Positions 9,032 through 17,848 of a stretch of 64,000 nucleotides of DNA are shown in pieces (position 1 is the stretch's first letter; the number at the start of each line of letters is the position of its first letter). The notes beneath the pieces are model-generated. The model saw only the letters and a list, made by a program, of their open reading frames with translations, had not been told where the DNA came from and ran no database searches. Source of the DNA: Rhodanobacteraceae bacterium (GTDB taxonomy: Bacteria > Pseudomonadota > Gammaproteobacteria > Xanthomonadales > Rhodanobacteraceae); assembly GCA_030167125.1 (NCBI GenBank), contig CP126531.1, positions 2,768,578-2,832,577 on the forward strand, read 5' to 3'. Both the position numbers and the translations under genes were made by a program.

Positions 9032-9991
9032 TCACCCTCGAATAAAGGGCAACGCGTCCAGGTCGACGTTGCCACCGCTCAGCACCAGCCCGACGCGTTG
9101 ATCGGCGAAGCGCTCGCGCTGCGCGAGCAGGGCCGCCAGCACGACCGCCGACGAGGGCTCGATGGTCTGCTTGAGTTCGGCCCATGCAAGCCGCATGGCC
9201 GCGAGCACGGCATCGTCGTCCACGCTGATCACTTCCACGCGATGGGCGCGCAGCAATGCAAAATTCGGCTCGCCGATCGTCGCGCGCAGACCGTCGCACA
9301 CGGTGTGTGGCACGACGGTGACGCGCTCGCCACGTTGCAGCGACTGGAACGCGTCGTCGGCACCCGCGGGCTCCGCGCCGACCAGCCGCGCCTTCGGCGA
9401 CAAGGCGGCGAGCGCGATCGCGCAACCGGAAGCCAAGCCGCCGCCGCCGATCGGAACGATCAACGCGTCGAGATCCGGAACTTGCTGCAGCAATTCCAGG
9501 ACGATCGTGCCCTGGCCTGCGATCACGCGCGCATCGGCGTACGGATGCACCAGCGTCGCGCCGGTTTCGCGCTGCACTGTCGCGCAGGCTTCCTCGCGCG
9601 CGGCTTGCGTCGGCGCACAGCGGTGCAGGATGCCGCCGGCGCGTTCGATGTTCGCGAGCTTGGCCGCGACGGCACCCTCGGGCACGACGATGTGCGCGGG
9701 AATCCTGCGCGTCCGCGCGGCCAGCGCCAGCGCCGCGCCATGGTTGCCGGACGAATGCGTCACGACGCCGCGTTGGGCCTCTTCGTCGGTCAACGCCCAC
9801 ACCGCATTGCAGGCGCCGCGGAACTTGAAGGCGCCGCCGACCTGCAGGTGTTCGCACTTGAAATGAAGTTCGGCACCGGCAAGCGCGTCGAGTTCGGGTG
9901 AACGCAACACCGGCGTGACGCGTGCGTGCGGCGCGAGGCGCGCGGCAGCGCTGCGGATGTCGCGCAGGGAAGGGGCTTGGAATGCGGCCAT
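9032..9991 (-). CDS. PLP-dependent threonine/serine dehydratase family protein
   Basis: A 319-residue fold-type II pyridoxal-phosphate enzyme resembling catabolic threonine dehydratase and serine racemase. Visible signatures are the lysine motif KCEHLQVGGAFKFRGA (Schiff-base Lys near residue 58), the phosphate-contact SSGNHGAALA, the glycine loop GGGGLASG and the C-terminal SGGN. It lacks the C-terminal ACT-like regulatory domain of biosynthetic IlvA, so it is the short, non-isoleucine-feedback type. The substrate (threonine, serine or 3-hydroxyaspartate) cannot be decided from sequence. The ATG at 9991 gives a compact N-terminus (MAAFQAPSLRDI); the frame upstream of it is antisense to pepN. 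It converges on glmS with no gap. Confidence 0.88.
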   Translation of the reverse strand: MAAFQAPSLRDIRSAAARLAPHARVTPVLRSPELDALAGAELHFKCEHLQVGGAFKFRGACNAVWALTDEEAQRGVVTHSSGNHGAALALAARTRRIPAHIVVPEGAVAAKLANIERAGGILHRCAPTQAAREEACATVQRETGATLVHPYADARVIAGQGTIVLELLQQVPDLDALIVPIGGGGLASGCAIALAALSPKARLVGAEPAGADDAFQSLQRGERVTVVPHTVCDGLRATIGEPNFALLRAHRVEVISVDDDAVLAAMRLAWAELKQTIEPSSAVVLAALLAQRERFADQRVGLVLSGGNVDLDALPFIRG

Positions 9992-10066
9992 GGGTTCGGA
10001 TTCATCGTGGCGGACGGTTGTCGATTTTGACACTGATGCGCAGAAGGCGGCTGATAAAATCCGGGG

Positions 10067-12730
10067 ATGGATACGCAGACTTCCCTCGCGAACGCAAAGA
10101 CCGTCCGCCTCGCCGATTATCAGCCGCCAGCATGGCGCGTCACGCATGTCGAACTGAAGTTCGAACTCGGCATCGATGAAACGCGGGTGCATTCGAAGCT
10201 CACGCTGGCGCGCGACCGCGACGAACCTTTGCGGCTCGACGGCGAGGACTTCGAACTCGTGGGCGTGCGGCTGGATGGCCGCGCCCTGGCCGCGGACGAA
10301 TACCAGCTCGATCCGTCCGGTCTCCTCATTGCGTCTGCGCACGACGGCAGCGTGCTGGAACTGGATGTACGCATCGACCCCACGCGCAACAGCCAGCTGT
10401 CCGGACTGTATCTTTCCGGCGCGCGCGAGCACGGTTTCCTGCTAACGCAATGCGAAGCGCAGGGCTTCCGCCGCATCACGTTTTTTCCCGACCGCCCGGA
10501 CGTGCTGGCGCGCTACGACGTCACCCTTGTTGCCGACAAGGCGCGCTTTCCCGTGCTGCTGGCCGGCGGCGAGGAAGTCGAATCCGGTGATCTCGAAGAC
10601 GGCCGCCACTTCGCGCGCTTCGTCGATCCGCATCCGAAACCGAGTTACCTGTTCGCGCTGGTCGCGGGCCGTCTCGAAAAAATCGAGCGCGCGTATCGCA
10701 CCGCCGATGGCCGCGACGTCATGTTGCGCCTGTGGGCCGAGGCCGACGCGATCGGCCGCTGCCATTACGCGATGGATGCGCTGGAGCGCGCGATGCGTTG
10801 GGACGAGCAGGCTTACGGGCGCAACTACGACCTGCCGGTATTCAACGTGGTCGCGACCCACGACTTCAACATGGGCGCGATGGAAAACAAGGGCCTCAAC
10901 ATCTTCAACTCGAAATACCTGCTGGCCGATCCCGACACCACTACCGACGACGAATACCGCCACATCGAAGCCGTGGTCGGCCACGAGTATTTCCACAACT
11001 GGAGCGGCAACCGCGTCACCTGCCGCGACTGGTTCCAGCTTTCCCTCAAGGAAGGCTTCACGGTGTTCCGCGAACATTCGTTCTGCGAAGCCACGCACTC
11101 GCCCGCCCTGAAACGCATCGAGGACGTGGCCACGCTGCGCCGCGTGCAGTTCCCGGAAGACGCCGGTCCGCTGGCGCATCCGGTGCGCCCGGCCGCCTAC
11201 CAGGCCATCGACAACTTCTACACCGCGACCGTGTACGAGAAGGGCGCGGAATTGATCCGGATGATCGCGGGAAGGCTCGGCGGGTTAGGTTTTCGCCGTG
11301 GCACCGATCTGTACTTCTCGCGCTTCGACGGGCAAGCCGTCACCATCGACGATCTGCTGACCGTGCTGGGCGAGGCCAACGGCCTCGATTTGTCACCCTA
11401 CCTCGTCTGGTACACGCAAGCCGGCACGCCCGAACTGCGCGTGCGTGACGACTACGACGCCGCCGCGAAACGCTACACGTTGATCCTCGCGCAACGCACT
11501 CCGCCGACACCGGGTCAACCGCACAAGCAGCCGGTGCCGATTCCGGTGAACCTCGCGCTGTTCGCCGACGACGGAACGCGTGTGCCGCTGCAGCGCGCCG
11601 ACGACACCACCGCGCCGCTCGACGAGCGCGTGCTGGAACTGACCGTCACGGAACAGCGCTTCATTTTCGAAGACCTGCCCGCCAAGCCGACGCCTTCGCT
11701 GTGCCGCGGTTTCTCGGCGCCGGTGCAGGTGCATTTCGATTACACGCCCGCGCAGCTCGCGCTACTGCTGCAGCACGAAACCAGCGGCTTCGATCGCTGG
11801 AATGCCGCGCAACAACTGGCGGCGCGCGCGTTCGACGAGGCGCTGACGCAAACCCATCCGCGCGCCGCCACTGATGCTTGGCTGGACGCGCTTGCGCGAT
11901 TGTTCGCCGCGCGCGTGGACATCGATCCCGCACTGCTCGCCGATCTGCTGACACCACCCTCCGCGCTCGAACTCGGCGCGCGCCATTCACCGTTCGATCC
12001 CGACCGCGTGCATGCCGCGCGCGAGGCATTGGAGCACGCGCTCGCGCAACGGCTGGGCGACGCGCTGGCGCCGGCATATCGGGAACTCCACGCCAACGAG
12101 TCCGGCGCGCTCGATCAGCACGCCGCCGCGCACCGCCGCCTGAAGGCGCGCGTGCTCGCGTTGTTGCCGCGCCGCGACGCGGCAACCGGCGCCGCACTTG
12201 CTTTCGCGCAATGCCGCGATGCGCGCGGCATGACCGACCGCCTCGCCGCGCTGTCCGCGCTGGTGCGCAGCGGGGCGCCGCAAGCCGCCGGGGCCCTGCG
12301 TTCATACCGCGAGCGTTTCGAGTGCGACGCCCTCACGCTCGACAAATGGTTCATGCTGCAGGCCACCGTTCCCGCACACGCCACGCTGGAACGCGTGCAG
12401 GCGCTGGAAACCGACCCCGCCTTCACGCTGGCCAATCCCAACCGCGTGCAGGCGCTGCTGGGCGCGTTCGCGCGCGGCAATCCCGTCGCATTCCATCGTC
12501 CGGATGGCGCGGGCCATCGCTGGTTCGCCGGCAAACTCGCCGAAATCGATGCGCGCAATCCGCAACTGTCGGCGCGCCTCGCCAAGGCCTTCGAGGACTG
12601 GAAACGGCTGGAACCGAAGCGCCGCGCTTCGGCGGAAGCGGCGCTGTGCGCATTGCTGGCGCGCGGCCGACATTCGCCCGACCTGCGTGAAATCCTGGCC
12701 CGGATGCTCGGAGCCGACGACAGCGCCTGA
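10067..12730 (+). CDS. pepN: Aminopeptidase N (M1 family)
   Basis: A zinc metallo-aminopeptidase of 887 residues that trims N-terminal residues from peptides in late protein turnover. The exopeptidase motif GAMEN is near 270-274 and the zinc site HEYFH near 306-310, with the third ligand Glu about 18 residues on in LKEGFTVF. The length and the order M1 domain, Ig-like domain and long C-terminal helical array match the E. coli PepN subfamily, which is cytosolic; no signal peptide is seen. The ATG at 10067 is preceded by GGGG at close spacing. It is divergent from the dehydratase gene. No terminator stands out after the stop. Confidence 0.96.
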   Translation: MDTQTSLANAKTVRLADYQPPAWRVTHVELKFELGIDETRVHSKLTLARDRDEPLRLDGEDFELVGVRLDGRALAADEYQLDPSGLLIASAHDGSVLELDVRIDPTRNSQLSGLYLSGAREHGFLLTQCEAQGFRRITFFPDRPDVLARYDVTLVADKARFPVLLAGGEEVESGDLEDGRHFARFVDPHPKPSYLFALVAGRLEKIERAYRTADGRDVMLRLWAEADAIGRCHYAMDALERAMRWDEQAYGRNYDLPVFNVVATHDFNMGAMENKGLNIFNSKYLLADPDTTTDDEYRHIEAVVGHEYFHNWSGNRVTCRDWFQLSLKEGFTVFREHSFCEATHSPALKRIEDVATLRRVQFPEDAGPLAHPVRPAAYQAIDNFYTATVYEKGAELIRMIAGRLGGLGFRRGTDLYFSRFDGQAVTIDDLLTVLGEANGLDLSPYLVWYTQAGTPELRVRDDYDAAAKRYTLILAQRTPPTPGQPHKQPVPIPVNLALFADDGTRVPLQRADDTTAPLDERVLELTVTEQRFIFEDLPAKPTPSLCRGFSAPVQVHFDYTPAQLALLLQHETSGFDRWNAAQQLAARAFDEALTQTHPRAATDAWLDALARLFAARVDIDPALLADLLTPPSALELGARHSPFDPDRVHAAREALEHALAQRLGDALAPAYRELHANESGALDQHAAAHRRLKARVLALLPRRDAATGAALAFAQCRDARGMTDRLAALSALVRSGAPQAAGALRSYRERFECDALTLDKWFMLQATVPAHATLERVQALETDPAFTLANPNRVQALLGAFARGNPVAFHRPDGAGHRWFAGKLAEIDARNPQLSARLAKAFEDWKRLEPKRRASAEAALCALLARGRHSPDLREILARMLGADDSA

Positions 12731-12810
12731 GCGAGGCCGCAGCGGCACCTGAAATCCTTCGCCCGCAAGCGTAGGATCGGCGACGGCAATCACGGCTCGC
12801 GGAGGTGCAG

Positions 12811-12975
12811 ATGCGCGGAATTTCTCGTTCGAACCGCAAGTCGCTGGCACGTGCGACCCTGCTGGCCGCAGGCGTATTGGCGCTGGCAGGCGGCGCCTCC
12901 GCCCGCGCGCAGCAGCAGCCACTCGGGTTCGGGCAAGCTCCGCTGAAGCTGCGGGCCCGACGGTACCCAAAAAAA
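12811..12975 (+). pseudogene. Remnant of a secreted-protein gene (signal peptide only)
   Basis: An ATG at 12811 sits 5 bases after a strong GGAGG and opens a frame with a convincing Sec signal peptide: basic start (RSNRKSLARA), hydrophobic core (TLLAAGVLALAGG) and a cleavage site after ASARA. About 20 residues later the frame runs through the inverted repeat at 12977-13000, which is a terminator for the opposite strand, and then antisense through the small gene at 13040-13213. That continuation has no protein-like character. The simplest reading is a truncated exported protein whose 3' part was lost; a very short secreted peptide is possible. Confidence 0.35.
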
Positions 12976-13000
12976 TGGGGAGCATCCCCCGATGCTCCCC
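12969..13000 (-). terminator. Rho-independent terminator of the small minus-strand gene
   Basis: A perfect 10-base stem (GGGGAGCATC at 12977-12986, GATGCTCCCC at 12991-13000) with a 4-base loop. On the minus strand the hairpin is followed, after one base, by seven T residues (A run at 12969-12975). It lies 39 bases past the stop of the 57-residue gene at 13040-13213. Confidence 0.85.
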
Positions 13001-13039
13001 ACTCCCCCGTTAGGTCAGCGCGGGCCCTGGGCCCGGCGC

Positions 13040-13213
13040 TCATGCATCGAATGGACGCGTGGCGGCCTCGCTCGGCTGCGGCGCAGCGCGGCTCGATTCG
13101 GAAGCCACTTCGCGGATCTCCGCACGCATTTCCAACTCGGCCATGCGGATCAGCGCATCGTGATGCTTGTACACTGCTTCCCACTCTTCATTGGTCATCT
13201 CGACGAAGCTCAT
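13040..13213 (-). CDS. Small uncharacterised protein, 57 residues
   Basis: A short frame beginning ATG at 13213 and ending TGA at 13040. It is preceded on its own strand by AGAGGA about 8 bases from the start and followed by a strong intrinsic terminator, so it has the full signals of an expressed gene. The product starts MSFVEMTNEEWEAVYKHH, has a charged helical middle with several Glu and Arg residues (LIRMAELEMRAEIREVAS), and ends in a Ser/Ala/Pro-rich tail (SSRAAPQPSEAATRPFDA). No signal peptide, membrane helix or cysteine is present. It looks like a soluble, acidic, mostly helical small protein. I do not recognise the family. Confidence 0.6.
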   Translation of the reverse strand: MSFVEMTNEEWEAVYKHHDALIRMAELEMRAEIREVASESSRAAPQPSEAATRPFDA

Positions 13214-13721
13214 TTTTCGGTCCTCTGGTTGCTCCGGACCTGCCTGAACGCTTCAAGTGGCGTTCACGCGCGGCCGCTGATACTCTTCGCCGAAAGGGGC
13301 TGTTGCGACTCGTTTTGCCACTTCGGCACCCGATGTATTTCCAAATCTGGCGCCCGGAACTCGGTTACTCTGGATTCCCCCTGTTCCTGATGACCGCCGG
13401 GCGCCAGTTCCTTTTCGCAGCCGGCTTGGCTGCTTCCCGACGATGCAAACCGGATCCCGTTTTCCGGCTCGCGCCGCTCGCAACGGCTGCATCGGCGGGT
13501 GCGCATGAGTATTTCTGCACGTCGTGTGCCAATCCATCGGCCAGGACGCCGGAAAATTGCAAGAGATTGTGACGTTGCGGAGTAGGCGCGCGATTACGTG
13601 CACCATGCACGTCCGCGGTAACCTTTCGCAACGATCCGAGACGCCAATTGCAAACGGAATTTCACAATCGCATCGCCGATTGGGATGATTCGCCGTTGCA
13701 ATCGGAAACAAGTGACACGCC
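13214..13721. other. 508-base gap between the small gene and mnmG, rich in inverted repeats
   Basis: No gene here can be supported; open frames on both strands lack ribosome binding sites and familiar motifs. It holds four palindromic structures: CTGGCGCCCGG (13347-13357) pairing with CCGGGCGCCAG (13397-13407); GCAGCC/GGCTGC near 13425; the perfect dyad ACGTGCACCATGCACGT (13596-13612); and a nested pair in the mnmG leader (13647-13702). Promoters for the small gene and for mnmG must lie here, but I cannot place them with confidence. An unannotated small RNA is possible. Confidence 0.45.
13596..13702 (+). promoter_or_regulatory. Operator-like dyad and nested hairpin upstream of mnmG
   Basis: A perfect 7-base-arm palindrome around CCA (13596-13612) is followed by a nested hairpin: outer arms ATTGCAAACGG (13647-13657) and CCGTTGCAAT (13693-13702, one bulged base) enclose an inner stem CAATCG/CGATTG (13665-13670 with 13677-13682). 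The structure ends 19 bases before the mnmG ATG. It could be a regulator site plus a structured leader; the role is unknown. Confidence 0.35.
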
Positions 13722-15599
13722 ATGACCAGTTATGACGTCATCGTTGTGGGAGGCGGCCACGCCGGCACGGAGGCCGCTCTGGCTTCCGCGCGCTGCGGCG
13801 CGCGTACGCTGCTGCTCACGCACAACATCGAAACCATCGGCCAGATGAGCTGCAATCCCGCGATCGGCGGGATCGGCAAGGGCCATCTGGTCAAGGAGAT
13901 CGACGCGCTGGGCGGCGCGATGGCGCACGCCGCCGATCTCGCCGGCATCCAGTGGCGCACGTTGAATGCATCGAAGGGTCCGGCGGTGCGCGCGACGCGT
14001 TGCCAGGCCGATCGCGTGCTGTACAAGGCCGCGATCCGGCGCATCGTCGAACGCCAGCCGAATCTGGAAATCTTCCAGCAAGCGGTCGATGACCTCGTGA
14101 TCGAGCACGGCCGCGTCGCCGGCGTGGTCACGCAGATGGGCTTGACGATCCGTGCGCCGCGCGTGGTGCTGACGGTCGGCACCTTCCTCGCCGGCAAGAT
14201 TCACATTGGCCTCGAAAATCACGCCGGTGGGCGCGCCGGCGATCCGCCCGCGACCACCTTGGCAAAACGCCTGCGCGAATTGCCGCTGGGCGCGGATCGC
14301 CTGAAGACCGGCACGCCGCCGCGCATCGACGCGCGCACGCTGGACTATTCGGTGTTCGAGGAACAGCCGGGCGACGATCCGTTGCCGGTGTTTTCGTATC
14401 TCGGTTCGCGCGACGAGCATCCGCGCCAGGTGCCGTGCTGGATCACGCACACCAGCGAACGCACGCACGAGATCATCCGCGCGGGGCTCGACCGCTCGCC
14501 GCTCTACACCGGCAAGATCGAAGGCACCGGCCCGCGCTACTGCCCGTCGATCGAAGACAAGGTGGTGCGCTTCGCCGACAAGACTTCGCACCAGATTTTC
14601 ATCGAGCCGGAAGGCCTGGACGCGATCGAGATTTATCCCAACGGCATCTCGACTTCACTGCCGTTCGACGTGCAGGTCGAACTGGTGCATTCGATTCCCG
14701 GTTTCGAACGCGCGCACATCACGCGTCCCGGTTACGCGATCGAATACGACTACTTCGATCCGCGCGGCCTGCAGCCGTGGCTGGAAACCAAGGCCATCGC
14801 GGGTTTGTATTTCGCGGGCCAGATCAACGGCACCACCGGTTACGAGGAAGCCGCGGCGCAAGGTTTGATCGCCGGGCTCAATGCCGCGTGCGCCGTGCGC
14901 AACGAGCAACCTTGGTGGCCGCGCCGCGACGAAGCTTATACAGGCGTGCTGATCGACGATCTCACCACCAACGGCACGATCGAGCCGTACCGGATGCTCA
15001 CGTCGCGCGCCGAATATCGCCTGCACCTGCGCGAAGACAACGCCGACCTGCGCCTCACCGAAAAAGGTTTCGAACTGGGCGTGGTGCCGCAGCAACGTTT
15101 CGATGCAATGCGTGCGAAACGCGATGCGGTGGAACGCGAAACCGCGCGGTTGAAATCGATCTGGGCGACGCCCTCGAATGGACTGGGCATCGCGTTGCAA
15201 TCGCAACGCGGCATTACGCTTGCGCACGAAGCGAACGCGCTGGATCTCCTGCGCCGCCCCGAACTCGACTATGCAACGCTGACGGACACCGATGGCTTCG
15301 GTCCCGCCGTGGAACGCGAGGACGTCGCCGCGCAAGTCGAGGTGCAGGCGAAGTACGCGGGCTACCTGGATCGCCAGCGCGACGAAATCGAACGCCAGCG
15401 CCGCCACGAGTCCACGCCGATTCCGGAAGCGTTCGACTACGACGGCGTACGCGGTTTGTCGGCCGAGGTTTCCGCGAAGCTGAAGCACGTGCGTCCCGCC
15501 ACGCTGGGCCAGGCGCGCCGCATCAGCGGCGTCACGCCGGCGGCGATTTCGCTGCTGCTGGTGCACCTGCATCGCCAGCGCGATCCGCGCGCGGCCTGA
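13722..15599 (+). CDS. mnmG: tRNA uridine-5-carboxymethylaminomethyl modification enzyme, FAD subunit
   Basis: MnmG (GidA) works with the GTPase MnmE to add the (carboxymethyl)aminomethyl group to U34 of certain tRNAs, using FAD, NADH and methylene-tetrahydrofolate. The 625-residue protein opens with the dinucleotide-binding motif [19 protein letters not shown] and has the family motifs [14 protein letters not shown] (about 42-55) and TGTPPRID (about 205). The C-terminal helical region that binds MnmE is complete. The ATG at 13722 gives the standard N-terminus. It stands alone rather than with rsmG, and the mnmE gene is at the far end of this window. Confidence 0.96.
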   Translation: MTSYDVIVVGGGHAGTEAALASARCGARTLLLTHNIETIGQMSCNPAIGGIGKGHLVKEIDALGGAMAHAADLAGIQWRTLNASKGPAVRATRCQADRVLYKAAIRRIVERQPNLEIFQQAVDDLVIEHGRVAGVVTQMGLTIRAPRVVLTVGTFLAGKIHIGLENHAGGRAGDPPATTLAKRLRELPLGADRLKTGTPPRIDARTLDYSVFEEQPGDDPLPVFSYLGSRDEHPRQVPCWITHTSERTHEIIRAGLDRSPLYTGKIEGTGPRYCPSIEDKVVRFADKTSHQIFIEPEGLDAIEIYPNGISTSLPFDVQVELVHSIPGFERAHITRPGYAIEYDYFDPRGLQPWLETKAIAGLYFAGQINGTTGYEEAAAQGLIAGLNAACAVRNEQPWWPRRDEAYTGVLIDDLTTNGTIEPYRMLTSRAEYRLHLREDNADLRLTEKGFELGVVPQQRFDAMRAKRDAVERETARLKSIWATPSNGLGIALQSQRGITLAHEANALDLLRRPELDYATLTDTDGFGPAVEREDVAAQVEVQAKYAGYLDRQRDEIERQRRHESTPIPEAFDYDGVRGLSAEVSAKLKHVRPATLGQARRISGVTPAAISLLLVHLHRQRDPRAA

Positions 15600-15715
15600 A
15601 AATTTCGCCGGCGGCTCTTGACAGGAGCGCGCCTGCGCGCGAGCACATCCCCCGATGCTTCGCATCCGCATAGCACGCGTTCACTCCTGGTCATCCCACC
15701 GCCGCTTCGCGCCGA

Positions 15716-15769
15716 CCCCCTTCGTTCCGAAGGGGGTGAGCTTTTCCTCCCCCTTCCAAGGGAAGGGGG
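15716..15769 (+). repeat. Paired C/G-rich hairpins after mnmG (terminator plus REP-like unit)
   Basis: Two adjacent perfect 9-base stems with 3-base loops: CCCCCTTCG/CGAAGGGGG (15716-15736), followed by a T-rich stretch (CTTTTCC), and CCCCCTTCC/GGAAGGGGG (15749-15769). The first could terminate mnmG transcription. The pair resembles the C-rich composite element between glyQ and glyS, which suggests a family of short intergenic repeats in this genome. Confidence 0.6.
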
Positions 15770-15871
15770 AATGAGGGGGATGGCTCTCCCCATACGCCCA
15801 CGGATGGAAGAATTCAAACGCTTGTATTAGGCTTGCGCCGTCGCGCCAGCCGGCGCTCATGGAGTCTGGTC

Positions 15872-17776
15872 ATGCCCCGCCCGAGTCATCTCGCCTGCGC
15901 CGTGGCGCTGGCGCTGAGCTGTTCCGCAGCGTTCGCGCAATCCGCACCGCCGGTGCAGGCGTCGTCTCACGCAGGCCTGTTCGACCACATGGTGGTGTTC
16001 GGCGACAGCTTGAGTGACGACGGCAATTTGTCGCTGGTCGCGCAGCTTCCCTTCACGATGCGCTTCACCACCAACCCGGGCCAGACCGGCGTCGAGAACG
16101 TCGCCGATTGGTTCGGCGTGCCGATGACGCCTGCGTTGGCGGGCGGCACCGACTTCGCATTCGGCGGCGCGGGCATCGTCAACAATTCGCCTGGCACGCC
16201 GGCGGGCGTGCCGACCCTGCCGACACAGCTCGGCATGTACCTGCAGGCGACCGGCGGCAAGGCCGATCCGAACACGCTGTACGCGGTATGGGGCGGTGCC
16301 AACGACGTGTTCTACAACGTCGCGCTGGCGCAACTCGGGATGCTGACGCCGGCGCAAGTGCAGGCCAATCTGCAGACCGCCGCCGTCACCGAACTCGGCA
16401 TGATCCAGTCGCTCGGCAAGGCCGGCGCGCGCTACGTGATGGTGTTCAACCTGCCCAACATCGGGGTGACCCCATCCGCGCTGGCTTCCGGCCCGCAAGG
16501 CGCCGCTCAACTGACGGCCTTGTCGATCCTCTACAACAGCACCTTGAACAACGGCTTGGCGAATGCCGGCGTCAACATCATTCCGGTAAACACTTACGCG
16601 ATCTTGAACGAGATCGTCGCCGATCCGGCCCGTTACGGTTTCACCAATGTCACGCAGCCGGCCTGCACCGGCGGCGACGGCAGCTCGTTCGAATGCCTGC
16701 CTGCCGGCACGCCGGGCGCGACGGTCACCTATCAACCGGGTACGGAAAACACCTACGTTTTCGCCGACGGTGTGCATCCGACCACCGCCACGCACGCGAT
16801 GCTGGCGCAATACGTCGAATCGATCATCACCGCGCCGGGCGAGATGTCGCTGCTGGGCGAAGCGCCGCTGCAGATCAACGAGAGCCTCAACCGCTCGATC
16901 ATTACCCAAGCCGCCAGCAGCCTCGGCAACGCGCCGGGCAACGGTCTGCGCGTGTGGGCCAGTTACGACTTCGCGCACCAGCGCCTCGACGCGCAGGTCA
17001 ATTCGCCGAAGAGCAGCAACAACGCCAACACCTTGAGCGTCGGCGCCGACATCCACCCGTCGGACGCGCTGACGGCGGGCCTCGCGTTCACCGCCGGACA
17101 GCAGAAGGACGACTTCGACGCCAACGCCGGCGGCTTCAAGCTGCAGGATCTGCTGGCCAGCGGTTACGTGATGTGGGGCTGGGACCAGGCCTACTTCGGC
17201 GCCGTCGGCAGCTTCGGCCATCTGGGTTACAGCGACATCCACCGCAACATTCCGATCGGCCCGACCGTGCGTTACGAATCCGGTTCGACATCGGGTTACC
17301 ACACCGCGCTGGCGCTGACCGGCGGTTGGTGGATCAACTTCGGCAACTGGCGCACCGGTCCGTACGCGGACCTGTCATGGCAACACGCACACGTCGACGG
17401 TTACGGCGAAAACGGCAACGATGCGACCGCGATGACATTCGGCAACCAGGATCGCCACGCCCTGATCGGCACGCTCGGCTGGCAGCTGACCGGCAACCTG
17501 CAAACCGGCGGCGCGACCCTGCACCCGTTCGCACGCATCGCGTGGAACCACGACAACGATGCTGATCCGCGCGACGTAAGCGCAGGTCTCGTCAGCATGC
17601 CGGGCACGTTTTCACTGCCGGGTTTCATGCCGGACAAGAACTGGGGCAGCGCGGGCGTGGGATTGGCTGCCGACTTCACGCCGAACTTCTCCGGCTGGAT
17701 CGGCTACGACGGACGCTTCTCCGATTCGAGCCAGCGCGTCGACAGCCTCAACATCGGCGCCAAGTTCCGCTTCTGA
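15872..17776 (+). CDS. GDSL-type esterase autotransporter
   Basis: A type V secreted lipase/esterase of the EstA/ApeE kind: a passenger hydrolase displayed on the outer surface by its own C-terminal beta-barrel. The ATG at 15872 follows GGAG by 8 bases and gives a signal peptide (PSHLACAVALALSCSAAFAQ). The passenger has block I FGDSLSDDGN with the catalytic Ser, block III GGAND and block V DGVHPT with the catalytic Asp and His. From about residue 360 the sequence turns into alternating amphipathic strands typical of an autotransporter barrel and ends in an aromatic residue (AKFRF), as outer-membrane barrels do. 634 residues. Substrates are probably short-chain esters or lipids, not predictable further. 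A bidirectional terminator follows. Confidence 0.92.
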   Translation: MPRPSHLACAVALALSCSAAFAQSAPPVQASSHAGLFDHMVVFGDSLSDDGNLSLVAQLPFTMRFTTNPGQTGVENVADWFGVPMTPALAGGTDFAFGGAGIVNNSPGTPAGVPTLPTQLGMYLQATGGKADPNTLYAVWGGANDVFYNVALAQLGMLTPAQVQANLQTAAVTELGMIQSLGKAGARYVMVFNLPNIGVTPSALASGPQGAAQLTALSILYNSTLNNGLANAGVNIIPVNTYAILNEIVADPARYGFTNVTQPACTGGDGSSFECLPAGTPGATVTYQPGTENTYVFADGVHPTTATHAMLAQYVESIITAPGEMSLLGEAPLQINESLNRSIITQAASSLGNAPGNGLRVWASYDFAHQRLDAQVNSPKSSNNANTLSVGADIHPSDALTAGLAFTAGQQKDDFDANAGGFKLQDLLASGYVMWGWDQAYFGAVGSFGHLGYSDIHRNIPIGPTVRYESGSTSGYHTALALTGGWWINFGNWRTGPYADLSWQHAHVDGYGENGNDATAMTFGNQDRHALIGTLGWQLTGNLQTGGATLHPFARIAWNHDNDADPRDVSAGLVSMPGTFSLPGFMPDKNWGSAGVGLAADFTPNFSGWIGYDGRFSDSSQRVDSLNIGAKFRF

Positions 17777-17796
17777 GCCGTTCGTCCCGAGGCAAC

Positions 17797-17828
17797 AAAA
17801 ACCGCGCGTCGCAGGACGCGCGGTTTTT
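17797..17828. terminator. Bidirectional terminator between the esterase and lipoprotein genes
   Basis: A perfect 9-base stem (CCGCGCGTC, 17802-17810; GACGCGCGG, 17815-17823) with loop GCAG, flanked by five A on the left and five T on the right. It serves both convergent genes. Confidence 0.88.
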
Positions 17829-17848
17829 CATTTGCGGAACCACAAGAC

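Noticed and set aside
10027..10060. TTGACA followed by an AT-rich box as a pepN promoter
   Set aside because: The TTGACA is perfect, but the only -10-like boxes (GATAAA, TAAAAT) give spacers of 20-22 bases and sit within 15 bases of the start codon, so I could not support it.
13264..13506. 80-codon minus-strand frame upstream of the small gene
   Set aside because: No ribosome binding site, composition is mixed, and it overlaps strong dyad structures that suggest noncoding sequence.
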